DNA of 64,000 nt from Pseudomonadota bacterium (GTDB taxonomy: Bacteria > Bdellovibrionota > UBA1018 > CAIMNF01), in contig JAIXOQ010000008.1 in assembly GCA_027486675.1 (NCBI GenBank), positions 1-64,000 of the forward strand, written 5' to 3'. The notes beneath the pieces were generated by a model. That model had not been told where the DNA came from. It made no database searches and saw only the letters and a list, made by a program, of their open reading frames with translations. Shown here one piece after another: positions 41,805-50,434 of the stretch. Both the position numbers and the translations under genes were made by a program. Every line of letters begins with the position of its first letter. Positions within the stretch are counted from its first letter, which is position 1.

Positions 41805-44498
41805 CACGTGTTTCTGAAAGAAATGCTCTTGAAAAACCCTAAATTTCCTATAGCGTTCGGGGCTTCCTAATAGTCTCTTCAAATCTGCGACAGCACTCGC
41901 TTCTGCCTCCCTCATCCGATCAATCCCTTCTTTTTCAAACTGCGGGTTGATGTAGGAACGAAGCTTGATGAGTTCTTTGAGAAGATTAGTCTCGACAGGT
42001 GCAAAGTTTACGATAACTTTTTCACTCATTTCAAATTCTCTTTGAAACCAGCGATTCATCTCAAGCACCCACTTATTTTGATACTCCTGATCCTCAGCCA
42101 TCTCTGCAAAGCCCTTTAAGAATAGGACGTTTTCTGTATAGCTGTCCCGAAAGCTTGTGTCTTGATAAGGCTGATATTTACTCTTCGCAATACGATCGCT
42201 TTGCATCTGTTTGATATAGGCATCTGACTGCTCAGATCGCTCTTTCATTTGCTCGACAGCACCGGCTGTGACACGATTCACGTTTTCCCGGAAGACAGTA
42301 AATAGAAGTGTGACTAAAAGCACAAGACTTGCGCCGATGCCAACACGAATCCAATACTTCTGAGCGCGTAGCCTAGAACTTGGGTCGACTAAGCCAAGCC
42401 TCTTCAGTTCCTCTGCCGATTCAGGCGAAGAGCTTGGAGTCAGTATACCTTCGACAATTGTTTCTAAGTCGCTCCAAGCCTCAAGTATTCTTGCGGTTTC
42501 GGTGGCACTCATTCCACCTTTCTTCAGCAAGGATGCAGCTGACTTCAGTAGGGACCGTGAGATGACTCGTACCTCTGATTTTCGCTTCGACTGCAACTCA
42601 CGAAGCTCCGACTCGCCCTGTGAGCGTGCCTCGGTTAGAGCTTGTGCTTTGGCTTGAGTGATTTCCAACTCTGCTTTTTTACGCAGTTCTTGTTTTTCTC
42701 TCTCAAGTTGCGACCGCATTGAAGCTAATTCCGATGCATGCTTTTCTAGGCTTTGCTTGATTTCCGCTTCATTGGAAGCAAGCTTTTGTCGAACTGACTC
42801 TGCCGCTTCGGTCACGATGCGTTTTGCCTCACTTGTAGCATGCGATTCAATCGCTGAGGCTTTAGACTGGGCAGCTTCTAATATGGAATCTGCAGATGAC
42901 TCCGAGGCCTTTAGAATCTGTTCCGCTTTGATGCTTGCTTGTTTTTCTAGGTTTAAAACCCTCAAGTCCGCTTGTCCTAATTTTTCCTCCGCCTCAGATT
43001 GAATCCTAAGACGGGCTTCTTCTTCCTCCATCTTCAGCTGCTGCTGGGCGCGGGCACGCTCTTCAAGGATGGTCTGACGTGTGGAATCGAGTTCAGCTTC
43101 AATTCGATCTTTTAAGGTATGGGCATTGAGAGTTGCAGCCTCTAAAGAGGATTTCTCTTGAGTGAGGTCGTCTAGCCGTTTGGACAACCGTTCGATGTCA
43201 GACCGTAGGGCAAGAGATTCCTTTTCATGGGCGTCCTTTGTGAGACGAGCGGTCTCTTCAGCAGACACCGCTTCGTCGCAACGTTTTCTAGCACTGAGTG
43301 CAGCCTCTTCATTTCGTACGCGATCGTTTTCGGCACGGCTTAAGCGGGTGATTGCCTCTTCGATCTCCCGATTGATCTGAGCTAATCTCATCCCCCGTTC
43401 AGCAGCCTCGGTTTCCTCGACTGCGCGTAGCTTTCTTTCCCGCAGTTCATGTTCGCGTCTATGCTCTTCTTCGGTTTGTTTTGCTTTCTCGAGCGCCTTG
43501 TAGATAGAACGTGTCTCTTGGGCGGCAGCTTTCTCATCTTCTTGATGCTTAAGGAGTGTAGTGCTGAGACGTGAACGCTCTTCCTCGAAGTTTTCAGTCA
43601 ATGTTTTGAGCGATTCTTGAAGGGCTAAAGTCTCGCGTTCCGCCTTTTTACGGGCTTCGATCAAGGTCTGATCTAGATTCTTGAAAAATTCCGAGGCTTC
43701 GAGCTCCCTGGATTCCTTCTTCTGAACGAAAGCTTGCTCTAACTCGCTCAATTGCAATTCAAACTTAAGTTTAGCCTCTTCTAAAATGGACTCGGCCTTC
43801 TGTGCCCGAGAGTCGATCTTCTCTTGGAGTGCCACTTTTCGTTCCTGATAGTCGCGCTCTAAACCTTCTAGTTCTTCGGCCTTTGCAACAGTCTCGGTGA
43901 TCGCTTTATCCCTCTCGGCTCGCGCTTGATTTAGATCCATCAGGGCTGCCTGCCAAAGGGTTTGCACCTCGGCAATCGCCGCCTTTCTTGCTTGAAGGTC
44001 CGCTTCTAAAAGCTCGATCTGATCGTTGAGTTTCTGTTCCCTGATAAAGTGAGCTTTTGGGATCCCAGCCAGCACTGCTGAACCATGCGTGCTGGGTTGC
44101 GCAGCCATGGAGGGTTCAGCCCGCTCTTTGGGCGGACTCAGTTGAGAAGGTACTAGGCTTAAGCTCGGTTCTCTTGGCACTGCTTTGGCGGAAATGCGGA
44201 CAGTAGCGCCTTGGGATCCAAGGACGATCGGAATAGATGGGTCATGCGGTATCAGCGCTTTTGGCTCAAGGCGCTGGCCTTTGATAAATGTTCCGTTCGA
44301 GGAGCCATTGTCCATCAGCCAGATTCCATCCTCCTTAAGAAGGATGATCAAGTGTTCGCGACTTATAGTTTCGTCCGGGATCGTAAAATCTGCCTCAGTA
44401 GAGCGGCCAATTCGTATACGATCCAGAGAGGAAAAGTCGTTTGAGCGACCTCCTTCAAGTTCGATTCGAACTATTGGCTTGCGTACTCCGCCCTGCAT
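41784..44498 (-). CDS. FHA-domain protein with giant coiled coil and membrane anchor
   Basis: A 904-residue protein. The N-terminal FHA domain (about 1-110) has RIRIGRSTEADFTIPDETISREHLIIL and DNGSSNGTFIKGQRL, with the Arg, Ser, His and Asn residues that bind phosphothreonine. A short linker leads to an almost unbroken coiled coil of about 530 residues (about 155-690) rich in Glu, Lys, Ala and Arg. One membrane helix follows (VGIGASLVLLVTLLFTVF, about 715-736), then 168 residues predicted to be periplasmic. The FHA and coiled coil should be cytoplasmic. It is the third gene after the MotB-like and MotA-like genes, with 18 bases from the latter. No known family of this full architecture comes to mind. 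Confidence 0.85.
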   Translation of the reverse strand: MQGGVRKPIVRIELEGGRSNDFSSLDRIRIGRSTEADFTIPDETISREHLIILLKEDGIWLMDNGSSNGTFIKGQRLEPKALIPHDPSIPIVLGSQGATVRISAKAVPREPSLSLVPSQLSPPKERAEPSMAAQPSTHGSAVLAGIPKAHFIREQKLNDQIELLEADLQARKAAIAEVQTLWQAALMDLNQARAERDKAITETVAKAEELEGLERDYQERKVALQEKIDSRAQKAESILEEAKLKFELQLSELEQAFVQKKESRELEASEFFKNLDQTLIEARKKAERETLALQESLKTLTENFEEERSRLSTTLLKHQEDEKAAAQETRSIYKALEKAKQTEEEHRREHELRERKLRAVEETEAAERGMRLAQINREIEEAITRLSRAENDRVRNEEAALSARKRCDEAVSAEETARLTKDAHEKESLALRSDIERLSKRLDDLTQEKSSLEAATLNAHTLKDRIEAELDSTRQTILEERARAQQQLKMEEEEARLRIQSEAEEKLGQADLRVLNLEKQASIKAEQILKASESSADSILEAAQSKASAIESHATSEAKRIVTEAAESVRQKLASNEAEIKQSLEKHASELASMRSQLEREKQELRKKAELEITQAKAQALTEARSQGESELRELQSKRKSEVRVISRSLLKSAASLLKKGGMSATETARILEAWSDLETIVEGILTPSSSPESAEELKRLGLVDPSSRLRAQKYWIRVGIGASLVLLVTLLFTVFRENVNRVTAGAVEQMKERSEQSDAYIKQMQSDRIAKSKYQPYQDTSFRDSYTENVLFLKGFAEMAEDQEYQNKWVLEMNRWFQREFEMSEKVIVNFAPVETNLLKELIKLRSYINPQFEKEGIDRMREAEASAVADLKRLLGSPERYRKFRVFQEHFFQKHVLDSKSK

Positions 44499-44516
44499 TG
44501 CTCCTACTTCATCGGC

Positions 44517-45521
44517 CTAAGCCGCATCTTCTTTTTTGGGTTTAGTTTCAACGGTACCTTTCGGGCGGCTTCCGTCGTCCTCAAGTTTTTCTTGCTTGGC
44601 GAGTTCCTGTTGCACCGCGTACTCAGCAAGGGCTGCTATTGGATCACGATTTTCATCAAACTTCGGCAAGTTCTCAGGCAGTTGATTGTTATCGCAGGCC
44701 TGCCAGAGGAGTTCTAACGCAAGTTCGAATCGATTTACAACCGAAGCAAATACCCGTTCAGGGGACATAAATGCATTGAGCGTGGTCAGCATGACTGAGA
44801 GGAAGATCCCAGTGACAGATGCGCCCATTGAGAACGAAATCCGGAGCAAGAATGTATCCATGACTAGCTTCGTGCCCTCAGCATCACTTAAGTTCATTCC
44901 GCCCAGTTCAGGAAGGGCTTTCATGATTCCTAAAAATGTTCCAAAAATACCACCGATGATCAGCAGCCCAGGAAGAATATTGATCATCTCATTGACTGGT
45001 GCTGCAGGGACCACGGCGAATATTCGATTAAAGCAGGGGTTATTCTGAAAGACTGCTTTTGAGATCGCTAGAAACTTAGGCCGCTCTTCGCCGTAACGAA
45101 GAAAACGAATCTGCTTCAAAGAGTGTTTCACCAGGAATGCAGCGCCGGCCTGTATCATAAAAAAGCGGTCACTCGGTGCCATCACGTAGTCGAGCTTTCT
45201 ACGACGCATGATGCCTCTCACTTCAAAGAGTTCGTAGTAGGTTCGCTCTAAGAGTTCTTTCATGAGGACATAGAAACTAAGACCTGACTTAGGTCGTTCG
45301 CTTTCAATGAAAGTATTGATCCGTTTATCGAGTTCTTTTGCAAACCACTCACTCCGTTTTACGGTATAGAAGATCAGAACTCTAAGGGCCGCACCTAAAA
45401 TGAATAGGAAGACCAGAGAGGGGAGGAGGAGCTCTTTTGCAAAGAGGGCTGCGCCAGTGATAAATCCTTCGATCAATGGCTTGTTGGCTACTACCTGTTC
45501 TACAACTGCTTGTTCGTTCAT
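44517..45521 (-). CDS. MotA/TolQ/ExbB-family ion channel subunit
   Basis: A 334-residue membrane protein with three helices: TM1 LPSLVFLFILGAALRVLIFYTV (about 33-54), TM2 INILPGLLIIGGIFGTFLGIMKAL (about 185-208) and TM3 ISFSMGASVTGIFLSVMLTTLNAF (about 235-258). The PGLLIIGGIFGTFLGI segment is the proton-channel signature of this superfamily. A 130-residue cytoplasmic loop and a charged, Lys/Glu-rich tail (from about 290) flank it. It is wedged between the MotB-like gene (4-base gap) and the FHA gene (18-base gap), so the three should form one operon. TolQ of this genome is separate at 58676, so this is not the Tol system. Confidence 0.85.
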   Translation of the reverse strand: MNEQAVVEQVVANKPLIEGFITGAALFAKELLLPSLVFLFILGAALRVLIFYTVKRSEWFAKELDKRINTFIESERPKSGLSFYVLMKELLERTYYELFEVRGIMRRRKLDYVMAPSDRFFMIQAGAAFLVKHSLKQIRFLRYGEERPKFLAISKAVFQNNPCFNRIFAVVPAAPVNEMINILPGLLIIGGIFGTFLGIMKALPELGGMNLSDAEGTKLVMDTFLLRISFSMGASVTGIFLSVMLTTLNAFMSPERVFASVVNRFELALELLWQACDNNQLPENLPKFDENRDPIAALAEYAVQQELAKQEKLEDDGSRPKGTVETKPKKEDAA

Positions 45522-45525
45522 TTCG

Positions 45526-47037
45526 TTAGTCCTTCAAGTTAAACTTAATAATTACGCGTTGTGCTTTACGGCAATTGTACTTCTGACAAAACTCATTCTC
45601 TGGAATACCACTCTGAATCTCTGAGGCGGCTTTACCGTCTGGAAGATACCCTCGCCCAACTACCTTTACCATGGGGAGAAGTTCTTTCTGGTGTTCGTAC
45701 TGCAGTCGGTTTGGATCGAAGATATGTTTAAAAATTGAGTTAGCTCGGCTAAAGCTGAGCTTTAGGTTATAGTCGATCGCTTCACGATCCTCAGGATTTA
45801 AGCTCGTAGGATTCACAAACTTCCCTTTGTAGGTAGAGGAAGCAAAACCAACGATTTCTACGTTGGCTAACTTTGCAGCTGTCTTTGGGTCGCTAAAAAG
45901 TGCCTTGGTGTATTCTGGAATCATCTTTTCAAGACGGCTTCTCATAGATGGTTTTAGGTTGGATGATCCAGTCTCAAAGTAGTCGTCACCAAAGGAAAGA
46001 GTGACTTCTCCGGTCTTTTCATCGACGGCTGCCTGAATACCTGCTCGTTTAAAGTTGTTCATGATTTGTTGGGATAGTTTTTGCTTAGCTTCGAGTGTTT
46101 CCCGAGCCTTCTTGAGGTCACCCGAAAGACCCTGAATGCTGGATACGTATTTGCTTTCGCGTTCTTTTGCTGCAGCAAGTTGTTGCTCCTTCCCAGCGAT
46201 TTCGGCTTCCTTCTGACGCTTGAGGGCCTCTGCTTGTCTCTGTGTCGCGGTCAAGTTCGACGCAGTCTTTTCAAGCTCCTGGTTCGTAGACTGTAAATTC
46301 TCCTGCACGCTAGAGAGTTCCTTCGCAACTTGTCTGTTTCGGCGTTCGAGTTCCTGAAGTTCCTGCGCACTCTTTTCTTTTAATTGAGCAATACGTTTTT
46401 CTAAAAGTTTCTTCGATGATCTGGCTCGCTTTTGTTCGTTCGTAGCCTTAGTGATCTGCGCTCGGAGCTCATTATCAATCTGATTCATTCGTGCTTTGTT
46501 TTCATCCAGTTCATCTGCGAGGTTAGCGATCTGTGTGTCGCGATCCTTGAGTTGTCCCTGCTTCTTCACAATTAAAGTGTCGCGTTGCTTGAGTTGACGT
46601 TTAGCGAGCACGTTTGCATTAATGATGTTTCGTATCATCTGTTGATATTGGTTTAACGCTGCTGCTTTTTGATCATTGTCTTTAGCCTGCTTCATCAGGT
46701 CATCACGCTCTTGTTTGGCGTCACTTTGAAGAAGGTTGAGTTTTTCCATTAGATTTTCGTACTGTTCCTGCTCTTTTTCTGAAGCATTTGCCATCTGTTC
46801 TTCGCGTAAAGTGTTGTAGACCCGGATCTGCTGTTCAAGATCTTGGGAATGTTGGGTCATCTTTTGGAATTCGATCTGTTTTTGGATGCCTTGAGTTCCA
46901 CTTCTTACGCTGGCCACGACATAAAGAAGAAGGAATATCACCGAAAGCACGGTAAAAAGATCGCTATAAGCGGTCCAGAAGGTGCCACCTTCATCGTTAC
47001 GGTGCTGGATTTTGTCGTAATCAAAGCCCACGGTCAT
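45526..47037 (-). CDS. MotB/OmpA-like stator protein with very long coiled coil
   Basis: A 503-residue protein. After 18 cytoplasmic residues, a single helix FWTAYSDLFTVLSVIFLLLYVVASV carries Asp26, in the place of the ion-binding Asp of MotB/ZorB/TolR. About 270 residues of coiled coil follow (about 55-330, rich in Gln, Lys, Glu). An OmpA/MotB peptidoglycan-binding-type domain ends the chain (about 345-503: VEIVGFASSTYKGK, LSFSRANSIFKHIF, VKVVGRGYLPDG, CRKAQRVIIKF). The coiled coil would be longer than needed to cross a normal periplasm if straight. First gene of the operon; a two-state hairpin covers its ribosome site. Confidence 0.85.
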   Translation of the reverse strand: MTVGFDYDKIQHRNDEGGTFWTAYSDLFTVLSVIFLLLYVVASVRSGTQGIQKQIEFQKMTQHSQDLEQQIRVYNTLREEQMANASEKEQEQYENLMEKLNLLQSDAKQERDDLMKQAKDNDQKAAALNQYQQMIRNIINANVLAKRQLKQRDTLIVKKQGQLKDRDTQIANLADELDENKARMNQIDNELRAQITKATNEQKRARSSKKLLEKRIAQLKEKSAQELQELERRNRQVAKELSSVQENLQSTNQELEKTASNLTATQRQAEALKRQKEAEIAGKEQQLAAAKERESKYVSSIQGLSGDLKKARETLEAKQKLSQQIMNNFKRAGIQAAVDEKTGEVTLSFGDDYFETGSSNLKPSMRSRLEKMIPEYTKALFSDPKTAAKLANVEIVGFASSTYKGKFVNPTSLNPEDREAIDYNLKLSFSRANSIFKHIFDPNRLQYEHQKELLPMVKVVGRGYLPDGKAASEIQSGIPENEFCQKYNCRKAQRVIIKFNLKD

Positions 47038-47063
47038 TCCTCCATGAGGATAGAGATCCTCAT
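47038..47063 (-). promoter_or_regulatory. Two-state hairpin at the ribosome-binding site of the stator operon
   Basis: On the minus strand, ATGAGGAT (47063-47056), loop CTCT and ATCCTCAT (47051-47044) form a perfect 8-bp hairpin. The same 3' arm contains TCCTC, which can instead pair with GAGGA of the Shine-Dalgarno (5 bp, loop ATG). The two helices exclude each other. An ATG in the arm opens a mini-frame ATG-GAG-GAA-TGA whose stop overlaps the real start as ATGA. Confidence 0.45.
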
Positions 47064-47081
47064 AAGGCGTTTCGGAGACGG

Positions 47082-47117
47082 GACAGCGGGACTTGATCTT
47101 TAAGTGAGCCCGCTGTC
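47082..47117 (-). repeat. Long hairpin between the GT-C gene and the stator operon
   Basis: GACAGCGGG (47082-47090) pairs with CCCGCTGTC (47109-47117). Inside, ACTT and AAGT can extend the stem after a small bulge. It overlaps the stop codon of the upstream gene. There is no T-run on either side, so it may be a Rho-linked terminator, an RNA end-protecting stem or a processing site. Confidence 0.45.
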
Positions 47118-48615
47118 AGGAACTTGCCGCGGTAAGATCGACGGGCGCAAGCAGTGTGTTGCTCTGTATCGTTTCGGAGTCGGACTTACTGGTGTCGTCG
47201 ATCCAATAGTGGCAATGCTTCGGATCCTTGATCATGGGGTCAGGAAGATTCTTGTAATCAATTCCCCAGGTCCAGAGCCAGCCTTCATACCCGCGAACAA
47301 CAGGTTGACCCGTTAAGTTGGGCAACCAATGATTATGACGCTTTGTCCCACAAAGCCTTGCTGCTCCATCATGGGGTGTCTTAATCCAGGCTCTTGCCGA
47401 TGCAAGTTCAAGGGGCTCAAAAAAACGGACAGCTTGCACCCCAGCATGAATTCGGTAGTGATCCACTATGGCGGGTAGCGTTATGTAACCTAAAATTGCG
47501 ATTGTCCTAATCTTCACGCTGAGCTTTGGACTCTTTAACCAGCCGAGCAAGGTCTCAGAAGCGGCTAAGCAGGACAATCCAACTGCAAGCCATATCACCT
47601 TAATGTTGTCCCATTGAAAGGGCTGCAGATTGACGATCAGGCAAAGTCCAAGAAGCAGAGCGCTTGTGACGCCAAGACAGCGCAGCAATCCTTTGGATTT
47701 CCAAACGCCGATGAGCACCACAAAAGGGAGAAATGTGAAGTTCCTAAAAGTGGAGGAAAGAATGTCCTTCGAGTTAATTAGCCAACCTGGGCTGAGCCGA
47801 TTCCATTCAGAAAGGGCAGGCCCGCGAAAGACGAACAAGAGTCCTACTACTGACGCGAACGCAAAGGGGAGTACGAACTTTAATTGAAGGATACGGTTTC
47901 TTGCGTCATCGGGATTAAGAATCACAAGCATGCCTAAGATAGCAGAAACAACGATCCAGGTGTGCACATGCATGAAGGGCAGAAGACCCAAGAGGATGGC
48001 CGATACGGCAAGATTTTTGTTACGAAGGAGAACGGCAACAAGTGCCTGAATGAGACCGAATAACATTGCGCGTTGTGGCAGTAAGCCAGCGATGATCGGA
48101 TTGGCATACTCATTGCCCTGGGCGGGCCAATGAGAAGCAAACTGATTTTGAGCTCCCGGCAAATTCAGAATATCGAGTCCAAAGCTTCCGCTGAAAGCAA
48201 AGATGAAAAATCCAAGAGTTCTTGCAGCACGGTCTGGCACGAAGTCTCGAACCACTCGATCATATAAAAGGGGGAAACCTGCGAGAAGGGTGGCGGAGAG
48301 GACTCGTGTGCTTTGTAGTAGCGCGCTCACTGGGTCTGCGCCTAAAGTGATTCCGACCTGTGCAAAAGCAGCCGTCAAAGCGTGGCTCAGGCTTGGATAA
48401 CGAAAAGGCTGCCCTACGGCAAGCGGTGAGTCGTGAAGCCACCAGCCCCATTCACGATGTAGGTAGGAGGAAATGAAGGTGAAGTGTGCGCCCCAATCAC
48501 CCCAAACACCATAGTGCAGCGCCATCACAGATCCATCATCGAGTGTATAGATGGATCTTAGACCTAAGAATCCAAGCAGCAGTGATATCCCAATCAAAAG
48601 TGGGTGAGGACGCAT
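47116..48615 (-). CDS. Polytopic membrane protein, GT-C glycosyltransferase-like
   Basis: A 499-residue protein with about 11-12 hydrophobic segments through residue 400. The first periplasmic loop has GVWGDWGAHFTFISSYLHRE, with acidic and His residues placed like the DxD/ExD loop of GT-C enzymes that use lipid-linked sugars. The C-terminal 90 residues are soluble (ARLCGTKRHNHWLPNLTGQPVVRGYEGWLW). I cannot name a specific family. It is transcribed toward the stator operon, 78 bases ahead, but a hairpin separates them. Divergent from pepF. Confidence 0.65.
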   Translation of the reverse strand: MRPHPLLIGISLLLGFLGLRSIYTLDDGSVMALHYGVWGDWGAHFTFISSYLHREWGWWLHDSPLAVGQPFRYPSLSHALTAAFAQVGITLGADPVSALLQSTRVLSATLLAGFPLLYDRVVRDFVPDRAARTLGFFIFAFSGSFGLDILNLPGAQNQFASHWPAQGNEYANPIIAGLLPQRAMLFGLIQALVAVLLRNKNLAVSAILLGLLPFMHVHTWIVVSAILGMLVILNPDDARNRILQLKFVLPFAFASVVGLLFVFRGPALSEWNRLSPGWLINSKDILSSTFRNFTFLPFVVLIGVWKSKGLLRCLGVTSALLLGLCLIVNLQPFQWDNIKVIWLAVGLSCLAASETLLGWLKSPKLSVKIRTIAILGYITLPAIVDHYRIHAGVQAVRFFEPLELASARAWIKTPHDGAARLCGTKRHNHWLPNLTGQPVVRGYEGWLWTWGIDYKNLPDPMIKDPKHCHYWIDDTSKSDSETIQSNTLLAPVDLTAASS

Positions 48616-48646
48616 AATAGGTCCTCAGTGTAGACTTAAACCCGAC

Positions 48647-50434
48647 ATGACTGAATCTTCAAAAGAGCAAAAAAAGTACCGATGGAACCTTGAATCTCTC
48701 TATCCCACCTTGGATTTGTGGGAGGCGGATTTCAACTTACTCGAAGCGCATTTGTCCGAGGTGCAGAAATGGAAAGGCCGATTGAATGAAGGCTCGGCAT
48801 CATTTCTTGGGGCTTTTGAGTCTATGGAGCGTCTCGATCGACTTCTAGAGAAGCTGTACTCCTATGCTTCTCACCGCGCAGACGAGGATACCAGGGATTC
48901 AGTTCGGCAAGGGTTTAGCAGTCGCATTCGTTCGCGTGCGTCGCAGTTGAGTGCGGAGCTCGCTTGGTTTGAGCCCGAAGCGCTCTTAGTTCCCGATGCG
49001 CGATTTGTTGAGATGCTTCAAGATGAAAAACTGAATGCATACACGCATCGCCTCCGTATGTTGCGGAGATCAAAACCTCACACTTTATCTGAGGCTGAAG
49101 AAAAACAGCTCAGTGTACTGTCCGATGCCTTAGGCGGTTCATATAAGGTTTTTAACCTTTTGCAGAATGCCGATATGCAGTTTGAAACCGCCAAGGATTG
49201 CTTGGGCGCCTCCCATTCGGTCTCTCATGCCACCTTTATGCGGCTTCTGGAGTCTGAAGACCGCGAACTCAGAAAAAGCGCATTTCAGAACTATGGGAAG
49301 CAGTTTGTTCAGTACCGAAATACCCTGGGGGCAACCCTAGAAACGCATGTGAAAAAGCAGGTCGCTATTGCAAAAGTGCGCAAGTTTAAGAATGCGATCT
49401 CCGCATCACTTTTTTCTGATCAGGTGAGTGAGAAAGTCTATGACCAACTGATCGGGGTGGCTCACTCGGGTCTACCGCAGCTCCACAGGTGGTTTGCCCT
49501 CCGAAAGAAAATTTTAAAACTGGACGAGTACCGGCCGTATGACCAGTTTGTTCCAGTGGTTCCTGGGTTAAACCGAGAAATCCCTTATGAAGAGGCACTC
49601 GATTGGGTTTTAGCGGGCGCGAGGCCTCTAGGTGACGCTTATATGAAGGATTTGAGAACCGCGATCGATGATCGATGGGTGGATGCCTTCCCACGGGCGG
49701 GAAAAAGATCTGGGGCCTATTCTGGTGGGTGTTACGATAGTTATCCCTTTGTATTGATGAACTACAACGGCGGCTTAAACGAACTATTCACGTTGTCCCA
49801 TGAGCTCGGCCACTCGATGCATAGCCTGTTAGCTCGGCGATCACAGAGTTACGTGCATTCTCAATATCCAATCCTACTTGCAGAGGTCGCTTCGACCACC
49901 AACGAGATGCTTCTTCATTTTCACTGGATGGATCAGGCAAAAGATCAAAATACGCGCATGAGTCTATTGGCGCATCTCTTCCTTCAGTTTCGGTCGACGT
50001 TTTTTCGTCAGACGATGTTTGCTGAATTTGAGCAGCTGATCCACCGTCTGGAAGAGCAGGGAGAGCCCCTCACAGCAGAACGCCTATCGGGAGAGTATCG
50101 AGCATTAAATACGAAGTTCCATGGGGAGTCCGTGATTTTAGACCCTGAAGTTGATGTGGAGTGGGCGCGCATTCCACACTTTTATTACAATTTCTATGTC
50201 TATAAGTATGCGACGTCCTTTGCGGCCGCTCAGTACTTCGCACGTGCCATTTACTCCGGGGACAAGACCGTTCTCAAGAATTATTTAGAATTCTTAAACT
50301 CCGGTGGGAGTGACGATCCGTTGAAACTTCTTAAAAAAGCCGGAGTAGATCTTGAGTCCCCTGAAATTCTCACAGCTGCTGTGCGCGAATTTAAAACGGC
50401 CTTAGATCAGTTTGAGAGCGATTTACAGAAGTAG
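48647..50434 (+). CDS. pepF: Oligoendopeptidase F (M3B)
   Basis: A 595-residue cytoplasmic zinc oligopeptidase. HELGHSMHSLLARRSQSY begins at His385, and the conserved Glu helix (LAEVASTTNEMLLHF) lies 25 residues beyond. The N-terminal RWNLESLYPTLDLWEADFNLLEAHL and central FKNAISASLFSDQVSEKVYDQLI segments are typical of PepF. No signal peptide, in contrast to the other M3 enzyme of the window. The 3' end overlaps the convergent GT22-like gene by 28 bases. Confidence 0.95.
   Translation: MTESSKEQKKYRWNLESLYPTLDLWEADFNLLEAHLSEVQKWKGRLNEGSASFLGAFESMERLDRLLEKLYSYASHRADEDTRDSVRQGFSSRIRSRASQLSAELAWFEPEALLVPDARFVEMLQDEKLNAYTHRLRMLRRSKPHTLSEAEEKQLSVLSDALGGSYKVFNLLQNADMQFETAKDCLGASHSVSHATFMRLLESEDRELRKSAFQNYGKQFVQYRNTLGATLETHVKKQVAIAKVRKFKNAISASLFSDQVSEKVYDQLIGVAHSGLPQLHRWFALRKKILKLDEYRPYDQFVPVVPGLNREIPYEEALDWVLAGARPLGDAYMKDLRTAIDDRWVDAFPRAGKRSGAYSGGCYDSYPFVLMNYNGGLNELFTLSHELGHSMHSLLARRSQSYVHSQYPILLAEVASTTNEMLLHFHWMDQAKDQNTRMSLLAHLFLQFRSTFFRQTMFAEFEQLIHRLEEQGEPLTAERLSGEYRALNTKFHGESVILDPEVDVEWARIPHFYYNFYVYKYATSFAAAQYFARAIYSGDKTVLKNYLEFLNSGGSDDPLKLLKKAGVDLESPEILTAAVREFKTALDQFESDLQK

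Noticed and set aside
43162-43380. Several Ser/Arg-rich plus-strand frames inside the FHA and stator genes
   Set aside because: They are shadows of Glu/Lys/Ala-rich coiled-coil coding on the other strand.
41784-47037. Zorya anti-phage system
   Set aside because: Stator-type genes are present, but no ZorC (EH signature), ZorD (Snf2-type helicase) or ZorE nuclease lies nearby; the FHA partner is not part of known Zorya types.
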